From contig NZ_JAGJEA010000001.1 of assembly GCF_018100805.1 (NCBI RefSeq), forward strand, positions 62,001-126,000: 64,000 nucleotides of DNA. The letters are read 5' to 3'. The position numbers and the translations under genes were made by a program. The notes under the pieces were generated by a model. The model was not told the DNA's origin, searched no databases, and saw only the letters and a program-made list of their open reading frames with translations. Position 1 is the first letter of the stretch, and every line of letters starts with the position of its first letter. This document shows, piece after piece, positions 25,204 to 34,319 of the stretch. The stretch is from Aquimarina sp. MMG016. GTDB lineage: Bacteria; Bacteroidota; Bacteroidia; Flavobacteriales; Flavobacteriaceae.

Positions 25204-27618
25204 TCATCCTTTTTCTGCCAATCGTAATATATCTCCAAAGACTCCTCTCGCCGTAACTGCAGCTCCAGCCCCAGCTCCTTGGATAACAATAGGCTGATCT
25301 CCATACGACTCTGTATAAATCTCGAATATAGAGTCGGAACCTTTTACTTGTCCTAACGCACTACTTTCTGGAACTGAAACCAGTTTCACATCCAGATTTC
25401 CTTTCTCCTGGGATAGATCACCCCAAAGATCACCAATATATCTCAAAACATGATTAGGTTTTTGTGCTTCTTTAACCTTTTCGTATACTGAATCTAATTC
25501 TATTAATTTCTCTAAAAATTGCCCTGCTGATCCTTCTCTCAAATTTTCAGGAATCAAATTATGAATATGTACATCTTCAAACTCATTACTAAGATCCAAT
25601 TCCCTGGCAAGAATCAATAATTTACGACCTACATCGTTTCCACATAGATCCTCACGCGGATCGGGCTCTGTAAAACCTTTATCAATAGCTTCTTGAAGCA
25701 CTTCGCTAAAAGGTCTTTCTTCTGCAGAAAACGTATTAAACAAATAACTTAACGTTCCTGAAAAAACTCCTTTGATTCTAGTTATATTTTCTCCTGAAAG
25801 ATGTAATAATTTAATCGTATCAATCAAAGGCAATCCTGCTCCCACATTGGTCTCATACAGGTACTGTTTTTGGTTTTCTTCGAGTTTTGACCTTAGTTCC
25901 TTGTAGAACTCAAAACTTAATGTATTAGCAACTTTATTAGATGATACTAAATCAAACCCATGCTCCACCAATGAAATGTAATTAGAAGTAAAACCCTCAC
26001 TCGCTGTGTTATCAATAGCAATTAGATTTTCCAGATGATTTGCATCTGCGAACTTCACTATATCTTCTATTGAATATGAAATTCCTTCTAAACCAATTTT
26101 ATCTTTCCAATCTGTTTCAATTCCGTTTTTATTCAATAATGTTTTCCTAGAATTAGCTACTGCAAAGATGTTTAGTTTTATTTTTTTACGCTTTTCAATT
26201 TGCTCTACAGAGTTCAATACCTGGTCGATCAAAGTTCCTCCTACCAGTCCATGTCCAAAAATTGCAATATTGATTTTTTTAGAAATTTCAAATATTTCTC
26301 CATGAATCACATTTAAAGCTCGGTTTAATTGATCTTTCTTTACTACCAAACTCACATTCTTACCACTTACAGTATTGTTAAATAACAAAGGAACTACCTG
26401 ATTTTTAATTAGCGCATTGTATGGTTTATGAAAAGTACTCAAATCCTGACCAATGATTGAAATCACGGACACATTTTCTTCAATAGTGATGACACTGACA
26501 TCTCTTTTATAAAGATCAGGTTCAAACTCTTGTTCCAAGACAGCTTTGGCTTCTTTAGCTTTATCAGCATCTACTACTAAGCCAATTCCTCGCTCAGAAG
26601 AGCCTTGAGAAATTATACTCACACTGATATTTTTATGTGCCAATGCCCTAAAAATACGAGCATCCACGCCAACTTTTCCTAAAAGTCCTCTTCCTTCTAA
26701 ATTAATTAGTGCAACATTTTCTAAAACCGATAATGATTTGATTCCTTTCTCGCTAGTCTCAGCAGTAATTAAAGTACCCTCATTAGTATGATCAAAAGTA
26801 TTTAATATTCTCAGTGGAATATTTTTTTCGATTAACGGAATAATTGTTTTAGCATGCAAAATATTTGCTCCGAAATAAGCAAGTTCATTAGCTTCTGTAA
26901 AAGATAGTTTTTCAATCTTTTTAGCTTCCGGAACAAGATCTGGATTAGCTGTATAGATCCCATCTACATGAGTGAAATTTTGCAATTCTTCCGCATCTAA
27001 ATAATTTGCTAATAATGATGCTGTATAATTACTCCCATTTCTTCCTAAGGTAGTGGTTTCTTTTTTTGTATTAGAAGCGATAAAACCAGTTACAATATTT
27101 ACTGTAGAACCATTATATTTTTGAAAATGCTTTATTACATTTTCTTTAGATAATTTATCTAACGGTTGAGCATCACCAAATTGTTCATCAGTAATAATCA
27201 ACTCTCTACTATCAGTAAAATGAGCTTTGATATCTTTTTCTTTAAGTATTTTGGTCAAAAGCTTAGCAGACATTACTTCTCCCTGAGAAAGTACTTGATC
27301 TTTGATTCTTTTACTATAATCACCTAGTAAAGAAACTCCTTCAAACAACTTATCCAAAGTTTTAAATTCTTCAGTATAATCGGCACCTTCGCAAGTTTCT
27401 AATTGATATTTTTTAAAGGTTTTTAATTGATCTTGATAATTCTCATTCCTTGATGCTTTATCCAAAATAGCTTCTAACTCGTCTGTAGTATTTCCTCTAG
27501 CCGATAACACAACAGTGATCCTCTCTCCTTTTTTGATTTTATCTTCGACAATATCAACAACGGCCTTAATTCCTTTTCCGTTAGCTAGTGATTTCCCTCC
27601 AAACTTTAATACCTTCAT
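25204..27618 (-). CDS. thrA: Bifunctional aspartate kinase / homoserine dehydrogenase I
   Basis: An 804-residue fusion. The N-terminal aspartate kinase (VLKFGGKSLANGKGI at the start, residues to about 290) is followed by two ACT-type regulatory segments (about 310-450, e.g. GKVGVDARIFRALAHKNISV) and the homoserine dehydrogenase (IAIFGHGLVGGTLIDQV near residue 450, and SSNKVANTL plus GAGLPLIDTIKLLHLSG further on). It makes homoserine for methionine and threonine synthesis. It lies between metX-like and OsmC genes in the SAM-I-controlled operon, so this copy is likely methionine-dedicated. The structured repeat follows it. Confidence 0.95.
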   Translation of the reverse strand: MKVLKFGGKSLANGKGIKAVVDIVEDKIKKGERITVVLSARGNTTDELEAILDKASRNENYQDQLKTFKKYQLETCEGADYTEEFKTLDKLFEGVSLLGDYSKRIKDQVLSQGEVMSAKLLTKILKEKDIKAHFTDSRELIITDEQFGDAQPLDKLSKENVIKHFQKYNGSTVNIVTGFIASNTKKETTTLGRNGSNYTASLLANYLDAEELQNFTHVDGIYTANPDLVPEAKKIEKLSFTEANELAYFGANILHAKTIIPLIEKNIPLRILNTFDHTNEGTLITAETSEKGIKSLSVLENVALINLEGRGLLGKVGVDARIFRALAHKNISVSIISQGSSERGIGLVVDADKAKEAKAVLEQEFEPDLYKRDVSVITIEENVSVISIIGQDLSTFHKPYNALIKNQVVPLLFNNTVSGKNVSLVVKKDQLNRALNVIHGEIFEISKKINIAIFGHGLVGGTLIDQVLNSVEQIEKRKKIKLNIFAVANSRKTLLNKNGIETDWKDKIGLEGISYSIEDIVKFADANHLENLIAIDNTASEGFTSNYISLVEHGFDLVSSNKVANTLSFEFYKELRSKLEENQKQYLYETNVGAGLPLIDTIKLLHLSGENITRIKGVFSGTLSYLFNTFSAEERPFSEVLQEAIDKGFTEPDPREDLCGNDVGRKLLILARELDLSNEFEDVHIHNLIPENLREGSAGQFLEKLIELDSVYEKVKEAQKPNHVLRYIGDLWGDLSQEKGNLDVKLVSVPESSALGQVKGSDSIFEIYTESYGDQPIVIQGAGAGAAVTARGVFGDILRLAEKG

Positions 27619-27629
27619 TTCTTTTTCCT

Positions 27630-28592
27630 TTAAAAAACATCTTTCAACAACTCACTTAATTGCTCAAACTCTATCAAAAATGCATCATGACCGTGCACAG
27701 AATTAATAATACCGTGAGTAACATCTCTATTTATTCCCTTTAATTCATGGAATGTTCTTTTATCTTCTGCGGCTGTAAAAAAACCATCAGAATCCACACT
27801 AATAATATGAATCTTTGATGCAATCTTTGATGCAACTGCTCTAAAATCTCCTCTTCCTTCAGTAATATCTATATTGGCCAAAACATAATTCAGCTCTTTA
27901 TAAGCAGAAAGTGTAAATCGCTGATCTAATTTTTCACCATGATGAAAAAGCCAACTTTCGATATTATACATATCTTTTTCGTTATTGTAAGTACGATCAA
28001 ATTTTTGTTTGAAAGATTCAGGAGATCTATAGATTAGCATCGCATGCAATCTAGCGTCATGAACCGGGTTACTAGAATTCAACAAAATCTGTTCTTGCAC
28101 TAGGCAATTTGCTTTTAGCCAATCACTAGATTTCCAATCTGTAGCGACTGGAATTAAATGTTTGATCAGATCTGGTCTTAGCGCAGCTAATTCCCAAGCA
28201 ATTCCACCACCAACAGACCCTCCAATTGCGGCATGCAATTCAGTGATATTCAATTTCCTTAACCCAATCTCAAAAATCGAAGCAATATCCCTAGCATTAA
28301 ATACTTTATAATCCGCAATCAGATGCTCCTCTACTCCATCATAACCATTACCCGGAATATTAAAAGATAAAACTGTATACCGATCTAGATCTATACATTT
28401 ACCTTTTCCTATCAATCCATTCCACCAACCGTTTTCTCCACAAACCGTGGAATTTCCAGTTAATGCATGATTTACTAATACAATAGGAGCAGAATATAAT
28501 TCCTTACCAAAAACCTCATAGGTCAATGGAATTAAACCTAATATCTGACCATTTGACGTTCTATAATTCGATATCTGGATTGTTTGGAGCAT
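27630..28592 (-). CDS. Homoserine O-acetyltransferase-like alpha/beta hydrolase
   Basis: A 320-residue alpha/beta-hydrolase-fold protein of the MetX family. The oxyanion segment NHALTGNS is near residue 42 and the nucleophile serine is in IGGSVGGGIAWELA; the late aspartate (VDSDGFF) and histidine (VHGHDAFL) complete the triad. It is shorter than typical MetX (about 350-380 residues), like other Bacteroidota copies. It activates homoserine by acetylation for the sulfhydrylases in the same operon. It starts 82 bases after metY and ends 11 bases before thrA. Confidence 0.88.
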   Translation of the reverse strand: MLQTIQISNYRTSNGQILGLIPLTYEVFGKELYSAPIVLVNHALTGNSTVCGENGWWNGLIGKGKCIDLDRYTVLSFNIPGNGYDGVEEHLIADYKVFNARDIASIFEIGLRKLNITELHAAIGGSVGGGIAWELAALRPDLIKHLIPVATDWKSSDWLKANCLVQEQILLNSSNPVHDARLHAMLIYRSPESFKQKFDRTYNNEKDMYNIESWLFHHGEKLDQRFTLSAYKELNYVLANIDITEGRGDFRAVASKIASKIHIISVDSDGFFTAAEDKRTFHELKGINRDVTHGIINSVHGHDAFLIEFEQLSELLKDVF

Positions 28593-28674
28593 AGATTAAT
28601 TTAACTTCTATAAGATTCCAGCGCACACTAATACATAATCAGTAACAACAGCAGGAACGAAAAGGGTTACATAT

Positions 28675-29964
28675 TTATTTTACTTTTTCTTTTACCTTAC
28701 TAAATGCTGCTTTCAAATCTGCTTTTAAATCTTCAATATCTTCAAGCCCTACCGATAGTCTAATTAAGTCACTAGTAACCCCAGTAGATTCCTGTTGCTC
28801 TTCATTTAATTGTTGATGCGTTGTACTTGCCGGATGGATAATCAATGATTTAGAGTCTCCAATATTTGCTAATAGTGAAAAGATTTTAGTTTCATCCGCA
28901 ACAGTTTTAGCTGAATCAAAACCTCCTTTTATTCCAAAAGTTACAATACCACTTTGTCCCTTTGGCAAATATTCTTTTGCAAGAGTATTATATGGATCAT
29001 TTTCTAATCCAGGGTATTTTATCCAAGTTACTTCATCCTGTTGTTGTAACCACTTCGCAAGTTCTAAAGCATTTTCACTATGTTTTTTGATACGGATTTC
29101 TAAAGTTTCTAACCCTTGTAAAATCTGAAAAGCATTAAATGGACTTAAAGCAGCTCCGTGATCACGTAACCCTTCTATTCTTACTTTAGCAATAAATGCA
29201 GCTGGACCTAACGCCTCATGATACACTAAACCGTGATATCCTGGTGAAGGTTCTGTAAATTCTGGAAACTTACCGCTTGACCAGTCAAATGTTCCAGCAT
29301 CAATAATTACACCCCCAAGAGATGTTCCGTTTCCGCTGATATATTTTGTTAAGGAATGGATGACAATATTTGCCCCATGTGCTATAGGGTTCAATAATGC
29401 TGGCGTAGCCACCGTGTTATCTACAATTAAAGGTACTTTGTAAGCTTTTGCTTCAGCCGAAATTGCTTTCAGGTCCAGAACATCCAGTTTTGGGTTCCCT
29501 AAGGACTCTACAAAAAATGCTCTCGTATTTTCTTGTACTGCATTTTTGAAATTCTCTGCATCTGATGGGTCTACAAAAGTTGTGCTGATTCCAAATCTAG
29601 GTAGAGTAACACTTAAAAGATTGTAAGTCCCTCCATATAAACTACTAGAAGCCACTATATGATCTCCCGCTTTAAGAAGTGTTAATAGTGTTGTATTAAT
29701 TGCTGCTGTTCCCGAAGCAGTGACAACGCCTGCGATACCTCCCTCAAGGGCAGCTAAGCGTTGCTCTAGGATATCGTTGGTTGGATTGTTTAATCGGGTG
29801 TATATATACCCTGATTCTGATAGGTTAAATAAGTTTGCCGCATGGTCTGCATTATTAAAAACATATGATGTGGTTTGATAAATTGGAACAGCTCTTGTTC
29901 CTCCATTAGTGGTTACATCATGACCTGCGTGTAAAGCTTCTGTAGCAAATTTTTGTGTGCTCAT
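28675..29964 (-). CDS. metY: O-acetylhomoserine sulfhydrylase
   Basis: A 429-residue PLP enzyme, longer than MetZ as is usual for MetY. It has YTRLNNPTNDILEQRLAALEGG, PLP lysine in HSLTKYISGNGTSLGG, and the MetY-type insertion around HGLVYHEALGPAAFIAKVR. It converts O-acetylhomoserine and sulfide to homocysteine and acetate. It is the first gene of the operon metY - metX-like - thrA - OsmC - metZ, behind a SAM-I riboswitch, so two paralogous sulfhydrylases are under one SAM signal. Confidence 0.94.
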   Translation of the reverse strand: MSTQKFATEALHAGHDVTTNGGTRAVPIYQTTSYVFNNADHAANLFNLSESGYIYTRLNNPTNDILEQRLAALEGGIAGVVTASGTAAINTTLLTLLKAGDHIVASSSLYGGTYNLLSVTLPRFGISTTFVDPSDAENFKNAVQENTRAFFVESLGNPKLDVLDLKAISAEAKAYKVPLIVDNTVATPALLNPIAHGANIVIHSLTKYISGNGTSLGGVIIDAGTFDWSSGKFPEFTEPSPGYHGLVYHEALGPAAFIAKVRIEGLRDHGAALSPFNAFQILQGLETLEIRIKKHSENALELAKWLQQQDEVTWIKYPGLENDPYNTLAKEYLPKGQSGIVTFGIKGGFDSAKTVADETKIFSLLANIGDSKSLIIHPASTTHQQLNEEQQESTGVTSDLIRLSVGLEDIEDLKADLKAAFSKVKEKVK

Positions 29965-30011
29965 AATTTTCTAATTTAAATTTTAGGTTTAATAAAACTC
30001 AAATACATCAA

Positions 30012-30026
30012 ACACTGCTTTAGTGT
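30012..30026 (-). promoter_or_regulatory. Small hairpin in the metY leader
   Basis: ACACT/AGTGT arms around a 5-base loop, extended imperfectly by ACAT/ATGT, lie between the SAM-I aptamer and the metY start. It is a possible expression-platform element; no T run follows. Confidence 0.25.
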
Positions 30027-30086
30027 ATGTTCATAGAAAATTAAAAAGAAAGGAAACGACAATTACAGCGAGTATAATTGGATCGA

Positions 30087-30199
30087 GTTATCTATTCCTA
30101 AAATCAAAAATGAAAATCGGATAGAATTTAGCACCTTCTTTACGAATAAAGGGTTGCTAAGGTTTCATAGGGTCTATTCCCTCCACCTTTCTTGATAAC
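30087..30199 (-). ncRNA. SAM-I (S-box) riboswitch aptamer upstream of metY operon
   Basis: On the minus strand the region opens with GTTATCAAGAAAGGTGGAGG, continues with the conserved GGAGGGA block and CCTTAGCAACCC, and closes with GATAAC (P1, 7 bases when flanking bases are included). It is nearly identical in its core to the metH copy. The aptamer is about 113 bases long and is followed by a 122-base leader to metY. It should repress the five-gene methionine operon when SAM is high. Confidence 0.94.
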
Positions 30200-30227
30200 T
30201 AACTAAAATGTATAAGAAACTTGAGGA

Positions 30228-30235
30228 CAAAGCTA
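30228..30235 (-). promoter_or_regulatory. Candidate -7 box for the metY operon
   Basis: Minus-strand TAGCTTTG, matching TAnnTTTG, ends about 28 bases before the 5' edge of the SAM-I aptamer, a suitable distance for a transcript beginning just before the aptamer. No -33 box is evident. Confidence 0.45.
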
Positions 30236-30345
30236 ATAATTATTTTTAAACGGTAAGCTGTTTATTATAAAAATTGTTTTATTCGAATAAAACCTACCTA
30301 AAACAAGTGATTTATTCAGTAAAAATTAATCATACGTTAAATACT

Positions 30346-30374
30346 TTTGAATATTGTCATTTTTTTTACCTTTG
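30346..30374 (+). promoter_or_regulatory. metK promoter
   Basis: TTTG at 30346-30349 and TACCTTTG at 30367-30374, with 17 bases between, fit the Bacteroidota -33/-7 consensus well. The predicted transcript starts near 30380, just before the candidate SAM-II-type aptamer. Confidence 0.75.
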
Positions 30375-30385
30375 CCGAAATATTT

Positions 30386-30440
30386 AAGGGATAGATTTGA
30401 CTGATTGCAACCCAAAAAAATGCTAAAGCAGTTCGATTCG
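30386..30440 (+). ncRNA. Candidate SAM-II-type riboswitch upstream of metK
   Basis: The leader contains GGG (30388-30390), GATTTGACTGATTGCAACCC (30394-30413) and TGCTAAAGCAGT (30421-30432). The blocks GATTTnnC, ATTGCAA and GCTAAA appear in this order in the SAM-II class. GGG/CCC can form P1, and ACTG (30400-30403) can pair with CAGT (30429-30432) as the H-type pseudoknot. The element lies at the very 5' end of the predicted metK mRNA. The P1 stem is short, so the class assignment is probable, not certain. Confidence 0.68.
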
Positions 30441-30455
30441 CAAAAATATCGAAAG
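30435..30455 (+). promoter_or_regulatory. Small hairpin after the metK leader aptamer
   Basis: TTCGAT and ATCGAA form a 6-base stem around TCGCAAAAAT, overlapping the 3' edge of the candidate aptamer. It could be part of an expression platform; the remaining leader to metK is about 45 bases and contains no T run. Confidence 0.3.
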
Positions 30456-30500
30456 CTTCACTCCGCAATTCCGTCTTATATTCTAATAAAACAATAAAGA

Positions 30501-31757
30501 ATGGCATATTTATTTACTTCAGAAAGTGTATCTGAAGGACATCCGGATAAAGTAGCAGACCAAATTAGTGATGCTTTATTAGATAACTTTTTAGCTTTTG
30601 ACCCTGATTCAAAAGTAGCTTGTGAGACGCTAGTAACGACAGGGCAAGTTGTATTAGCAGGTGAAGTGAAATCTACTACTTATCTCGATGTACAACATAT
30701 TGCCAGAGATGTTATTAATACAATAGGATATACAAAAGGAGCGTATCAGTTCAGTGGAGATTCTTGTGGTGTAATTTCTTTGATTCATGAACAATCACAG
30801 GATATCAATCAAGGTGTTGATCGTGACACAAAAGAAGAGCAAGGTGCTGGTGATCAGGGTATGATGTTTGGATATGCGACTAAAGAAACTGCAAACTATA
30901 TGCCTCTAGCTCTTGATATTTCTCACAAAGTATTAATTGAACTAGCAAAATTAAGGCATGAAGGTGTAGAAATTCCTTACTTACGACCAGATTCTAAAAG
31001 CCAGGTAACTATTGAATATAGTGATGATAATATACCTCAACGTATAGTAGCAATCGTAGTATCTACTCAGCATGATGATTTTGATATTGATGATGATGTG
31101 ATGCTGGCAAAGATTAAAAATGACATTATCTCTATACTAATGCCAAGAGTTATTGCTCAATTGCCAAAATATGTTCAGGAATTATTCAATGATCAAATCA
31201 CTTATCATATCAATCCAACCGGAAAATTTGTGATTGGAGGTCCACATGGTGATACTGGATTAACAGGTAGAAAGATTATTGTGGATACATATGGTGGTAA
31301 AGGTGCTCATGGTGGTGGAGCCTTTTCTGGAAAAGATCCTAGTAAAGTAGATAGATCTGCAGCTTATGCTTCTAGACATATTGCTAAAAATCTTGTTGCT
31401 GCAGGAGTGGCCAATGAAGCCTTGGTGCAAGTATCTTATGCTATTGGTGTAGTTGAACCTACTTCGATTTTTGTAGACACTTATGGCACAAGTTCTTTAG
31501 GCATAACTGATGGAGAAATCGCAGAGAAAGTTGGAGAAATCTTCGACATGAGACCAGCAGCTATAGAAAAACGATTAAAACTTCGTAATCCAATCTATCT
31601 AGAAACTGCAGCCTATGGACATATGGGTAAAGAACCTAAAACAGTTACTAAAGTTTTTGAAAGCCCTTATTCTGGTAAAATAGAAAAAGAAGTGGAGCTA
31701 TTTACTTGGGAAAAGTTGGATTATGTAGAAGCAGTAAAAAAAGCGTTCAACATTTAA
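30501..31757 (+). CDS. metK: S-adenosylmethionine synthetase
   Basis: A 418-residue MetK. It begins [20 protein letters not shown] (methionine/ATP-binding motif), includes [12 protein letters not shown] and the P-loop-like [18 protein letters not shown]. The length is slightly above E. coli MetK, as usual in Flavobacteria. It makes SAM from methionine and ATP. It is divergent from the SAM-I-controlled metY operon and has its own promoter and SAM-binding leader candidate, so it is probably subject to product feedback. Confidence 0.97.
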   Translation: MAYLFTSESVSEGHPDKVADQISDALLDNFLAFDPDSKVACETLVTTGQVVLAGEVKSTTYLDVQHIARDVINTIGYTKGAYQFSGDSCGVISLIHEQSQDINQGVDRDTKEEQGAGDQGMMFGYATKETANYMPLALDISHKVLIELAKLRHEGVEIPYLRPDSKSQVTIEYSDDNIPQRIVAIVVSTQHDDFDIDDDVMLAKIKNDIISILMPRVIAQLPKYVQELFNDQITYHINPTGKFVIGGPHGDTGLTGRKIIVDTYGGKGAHGGGAFSGKDPSKVDRSAAYASRHIAKNLVAAGVANEALVQVSYAIGVVEPTSIFVDTYGTSSLGITDGEIAEKVGEIFDMRPAAIEKRLKLRNPIYLETAAYGHMGKEPKTVTKVFESPYSGKIEKEVELFTWEKLDYVEAVKKAFNI

Positions 31758-31945
31758 GTTTTCTTATTTATTTGAAGTATTTTTGCCTAAAATCTAATTT
31801 CTAGCCTCTAGATTCCTTGGTTTGTTACAAAATTGAGAATCATCGAATACTACCTCATAACCTACGAATACTAAATAATTAAAGTTATTGTTATTAATAG
31901 CGATATCTTTCGGCTGAAAAAAAATTAAATTGTAAAATTCAGGAA

Positions 31946-32305
31946 ATGAAATTAAAAATTTTAATCCCCACTGTATTCTTGTTAATTATCCATATCTCGT
32001 TCGGACAAGAATACAAGAGCAGTACTGAATCTATAAAAATTGTAGACACAAAAATTGTAGAAGGTTCTTATAATGCTGATGAACAAGTAAAAACTGATAA
32101 CTTAATTGTAAAGAGCTTAGAAAATAGATCTAGTAATATACAATCCTACAGTAAAAAAGAATGGAAAAAAATTAGAAAAAAGATGCGCAAGGCTAAGAAA
32201 AGAATTTCTAATAATGGAGATATCATTCATACTTCTAAAGTTCTAGATACCGTTTTTATCAGCCCTTCTTATTCTAATAACAGAACCCAATTATCGGGTT
32301 GGTAA
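31946..32305 (+). CDS. Small secreted protein, paralogue A
   Basis: A 119-residue protein with an N-terminal signal peptide (ILIPTVFLLIIHISFGQEYK) and no recognised domain. The C-terminal half is strongly basic (KKEWKKIRKKMRKAKKRIS) and is followed by SKVLDTVFI and a final Gly-Trp. The same layout recurs in the protein at 32534, so the two are paralogues from a tandem duplication. A clear terminator follows. The function is unknown; a secreted cationic peptide-like or envelope-associated protein is possible. Confidence 0.75.
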   Translation: MKLKILIPTVFLLIIHISFGQEYKSSTESIKIVDTKIVEGSYNADEQVKTDNLIVKSLENRSSNIQSYSKKEWKKIRKKMRKAKKRISNNGDIIHTSKVLDTVFISPSYSNNRTQLSGW

Positions 32306-32329
32306 AATCTAAACAAACAACTACACAAT

Positions 32330-32360
32330 GACCGCTTAATTTATAAGCGGTCTTTTTTTT
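32330..32360 (+). terminator. Rho-independent terminator after paralogue A
   Basis: GACCGCTT and AAGCGGTC form a perfect 8-base stem with a 7-base loop, followed by eight T residues. Confidence 0.92.
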
Positions 32361-32533
32361 CATTTTTTAGAATTAAAAATTAAACTTCTAAGAGAAAACA
32401 TAAAAATACAAGGAAAATAAACCACAAAAAAAGGGGTTTTTCCCTCTTACATAATTCATATTATTAACCTATCTTAGTTATTGATAATCAGATGATTAAT
32501 TTCACATCATTTGATGTCATTTAATTAAAAAAA

Positions 32534-32884
32534 ATGAAAATGAAAATTGCTATTATCACATCCCTGTTTTTGTATTGTCAAGTATTTTATGCACAAAGCG
32601 ATAAAAAAACCAAAGAACCTTTGAAGATTAATGATTCAACAGAAATCTTAACGAATTCTGACTCAAACCTTCAAGCAACTAATAAAAAAGAACTGTTACA
32701 GCAAGACAAGTTCAAAAAAACTGCTATAATCTATACCGAAAAAGAATGGGCAGATATTAAAAAAGAAATGCACAAAAATAAAAAGAGACTCACTAAAAAC
32801 AATGTTCGTATATCAAAAGTTATCGATACTGTCTTCTTATTTATTCCTTTACAAGAAAATAATTCACAGATTACAGATTGGTAA
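32534..32884 (+). CDS. Small secreted protein, paralogue B
   Basis: A 116-residue protein with a signal peptide (IAIITSLFLYCQVFYAQSDK) and no known domain. Its C-terminal half matches the upstream paralogue: EKEW, then a Lys-rich helix (KKEMHKNKKRL), then ISKVIDTVF and a final Asp-Trp. The middle parts have diverged freely. Each copy has its own intergenic region of about 170-190 bases, so they are likely separate transcripts. It faces the convergent membrane acyltransferase gene 13 bases away. The function is unknown. Confidence 0.75.
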   Translation: MKMKIAIITSLFLYCQVFYAQSDKKTKEPLKINDSTEILTNSDSNLQATNKKELLQQDKFKKTAIIYTEKEWADIKKEMHKNKKRLTKNNVRISKVIDTVFLFIPLQENNSQITDW

Positions 32885-32897
32885 AACCTAATATAGT

Positions 32898-34088
32898 TTA
32901 ACGTTTACCAAAACGAAAGTTTTGATATTTTTCAATCATCTTCTCTTTAATAAGATTTGGTTTTAAATTGTTGGACATTAAAAACTTAATTTTCTGAAAT
33001 ATGTAGTTTTTAAATTGCTCTACAAAAAGTAGGAACTCGGTTTCATATTTATAGTATTTAACTACTAAAACACAAACCCCTATTACAAACAAGGTTGCTC
33101 CTAACACAACTTCGGTTGGAGTTAAGGCTCTGTAAAAAAATCGATTTAATCCTAATCCAAACCAACTTCCATACAACACAAAGAAGTGAATAATGTAAAT
33201 AGATAATGTTTTACCTCCAATTTTAGTAAATATAGAACCTGTTAAGTAGTTTCTCAACAACATAAAAATTGAAAAAAGAATACAAACATTTCCTAATCTT
33301 ATGAATAAAAAATTATTATATGCTACTGATTTAAAAACTTCTATCTTAAAAGCATCATGCAATAACATCAAAATTCCTGATGAGTAAAAAACGAGGATAC
33401 ATCCTAATAATAATAAAGAAGTAATTATTAATGGATAAAATTTTTGTTGTCTTCCATATCTCAAAAAGATCGTAGCTAAAAATCCTCCAAAACACACATA
33501 TCCAAACCATGGTAATAATGTAAAGATCGAACCATATTTATTGGTAAAGTAGTTAGCAATTGTTTCTGGCAAAAATTCTAAAATTGCAGTATCATATAGT
33601 GGTTGAATTATAAATACTAACATACCTATACCTAATATTGTATACTGAAATAGCCTTTTACTATATTTATATAAAATTAGATACAGCCCTATCAACAACA
33701 ATAAAGAAGTACCAATACACTGCAATACATCCACATAGAAAAATGAAGAGTTTAGGGTTCCTCTAAAAACTGCAAAAAAGCTCAATCTGAGCAAATAACC
33801 CCAAAAAACAAGTTTTATAGCTCTTTTCACACCTTTTAGTATTCTTGGATTATTGAGCCCTGCACTACTTTGTTTAAGAAGTAAAAAAGTAAATATAAAA
33901 CCAGTAATTGTAAAAAAAGTGGGGGCAGTCATTCCTCGAAAATACTCCCAAGCACTAAATATTACGCTTGTTCTATCTCTATAAGTATCTTCCAGTAGCG
34001 CCTGGACAAAATGCCCTTGCAACATCATTACGATTGCAAAAGCACGAATCGCATCCAGGAAATACAATCTGTTGGTTTGATTAGTCAT
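32898..34088 (-). CDS. DUF1624/acyltransferase-family integral membrane protein
   Basis: A 396-residue protein with about ten hydrophobic segments. The N-terminal motif RLYFLDAIRAFAIVMMLQGHF and the following APTFFTITGFIFTFLL match the membrane acyltransferase / heparan-alpha-glucosaminide acetyltransferase-like (DUF1624) families, with the conserved histidine in QGHF. A basic cytoplasmic tail follows the last membrane segment. These enzymes usually acetylate envelope or extracellular glycans, but the substrate here is unknown. The two families cannot be separated with certainty from the sequence alone. Confidence 0.75.
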   Translation of the reverse strand: MTNQTNRLYFLDAIRAFAIVMMLQGHFVQALLEDTYRDRTSVIFSAWEYFRGMTAPTFFTITGFIFTFLLLKQSSAGLNNPRILKGVKRAIKLVFWGYLLRLSFFAVFRGTLNSSFFYVDVLQCIGTSLLLLIGLYLILYKYSKRLFQYTILGIGMLVFIIQPLYDTAILEFLPETIANYFTNKYGSIFTLLPWFGYVCFGGFLATIFLRYGRQQKFYPLIITSLLLLGCILVFYSSGILMLLHDAFKIEVFKSVAYNNFLFIRLGNVCILFSIFMLLRNYLTGSIFTKIGGKTLSIYIIHFFVLYGSWFGLGLNRFFYRALTPTEVVLGATLFVIGVCVLVVKYYKYETEFLLFVEQFKNYIFQKIKFLMSNNLKPNLIKEKMIEKYQNFRFGKR

Positions 34089-34152
34089 GATTGGGGTCAG
34101 TTAGTTTTGGTCCAAAAAACCTGTTTTGGATCGCTTTATTGTTTTGAGCGTG

Positions 34153-34160
34153 CAAAGCTA
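34153..34160 (-). promoter_or_regulatory. Candidate -7 box for the membrane acyltransferase gene
   Basis: Minus-strand TAGCTTTG matches TAnnTTTG, 65 bases upstream of the start codon. The leader has a TCCAAAA/TTTTGGA inverted repeat at 34111-34130. No -33 box is obvious. Confidence 0.4.
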
Positions 34161-34203
34161 ACTAATTTTTATCAATCTTTAACTTCTCTTTAACAACTCT
34201 AAA

Positions 34204-34223
34204 TACTGAAAATCAATTCAGTA
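34204..34223. promoter_or_regulatory. Palindrome in the divergent region before the small membrane protein gene
   Basis: TACTGAA and TTCAGTA are perfect 7-base arms with a 6-base spacer, midway between two divergent genes. It is a possible operator; no regulator is encoded nearby. Confidence 0.3.
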
Positions 34224-34319
34224 GTTTATTTGCTTTAAATTATTAAGTTAAACACAAGGCAAATACTATAATCATGGGCCAATTTTTGATATCTTTTATA
34301 AAACTTAAAAACCATTATT

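Noticed and set aside
31946..32884. Toxin-antitoxin pair in the two small genes after metK
   Set aside because: Both have signal peptides, resemble each other rather than toxin and antitoxin families, and are separated by a terminator.
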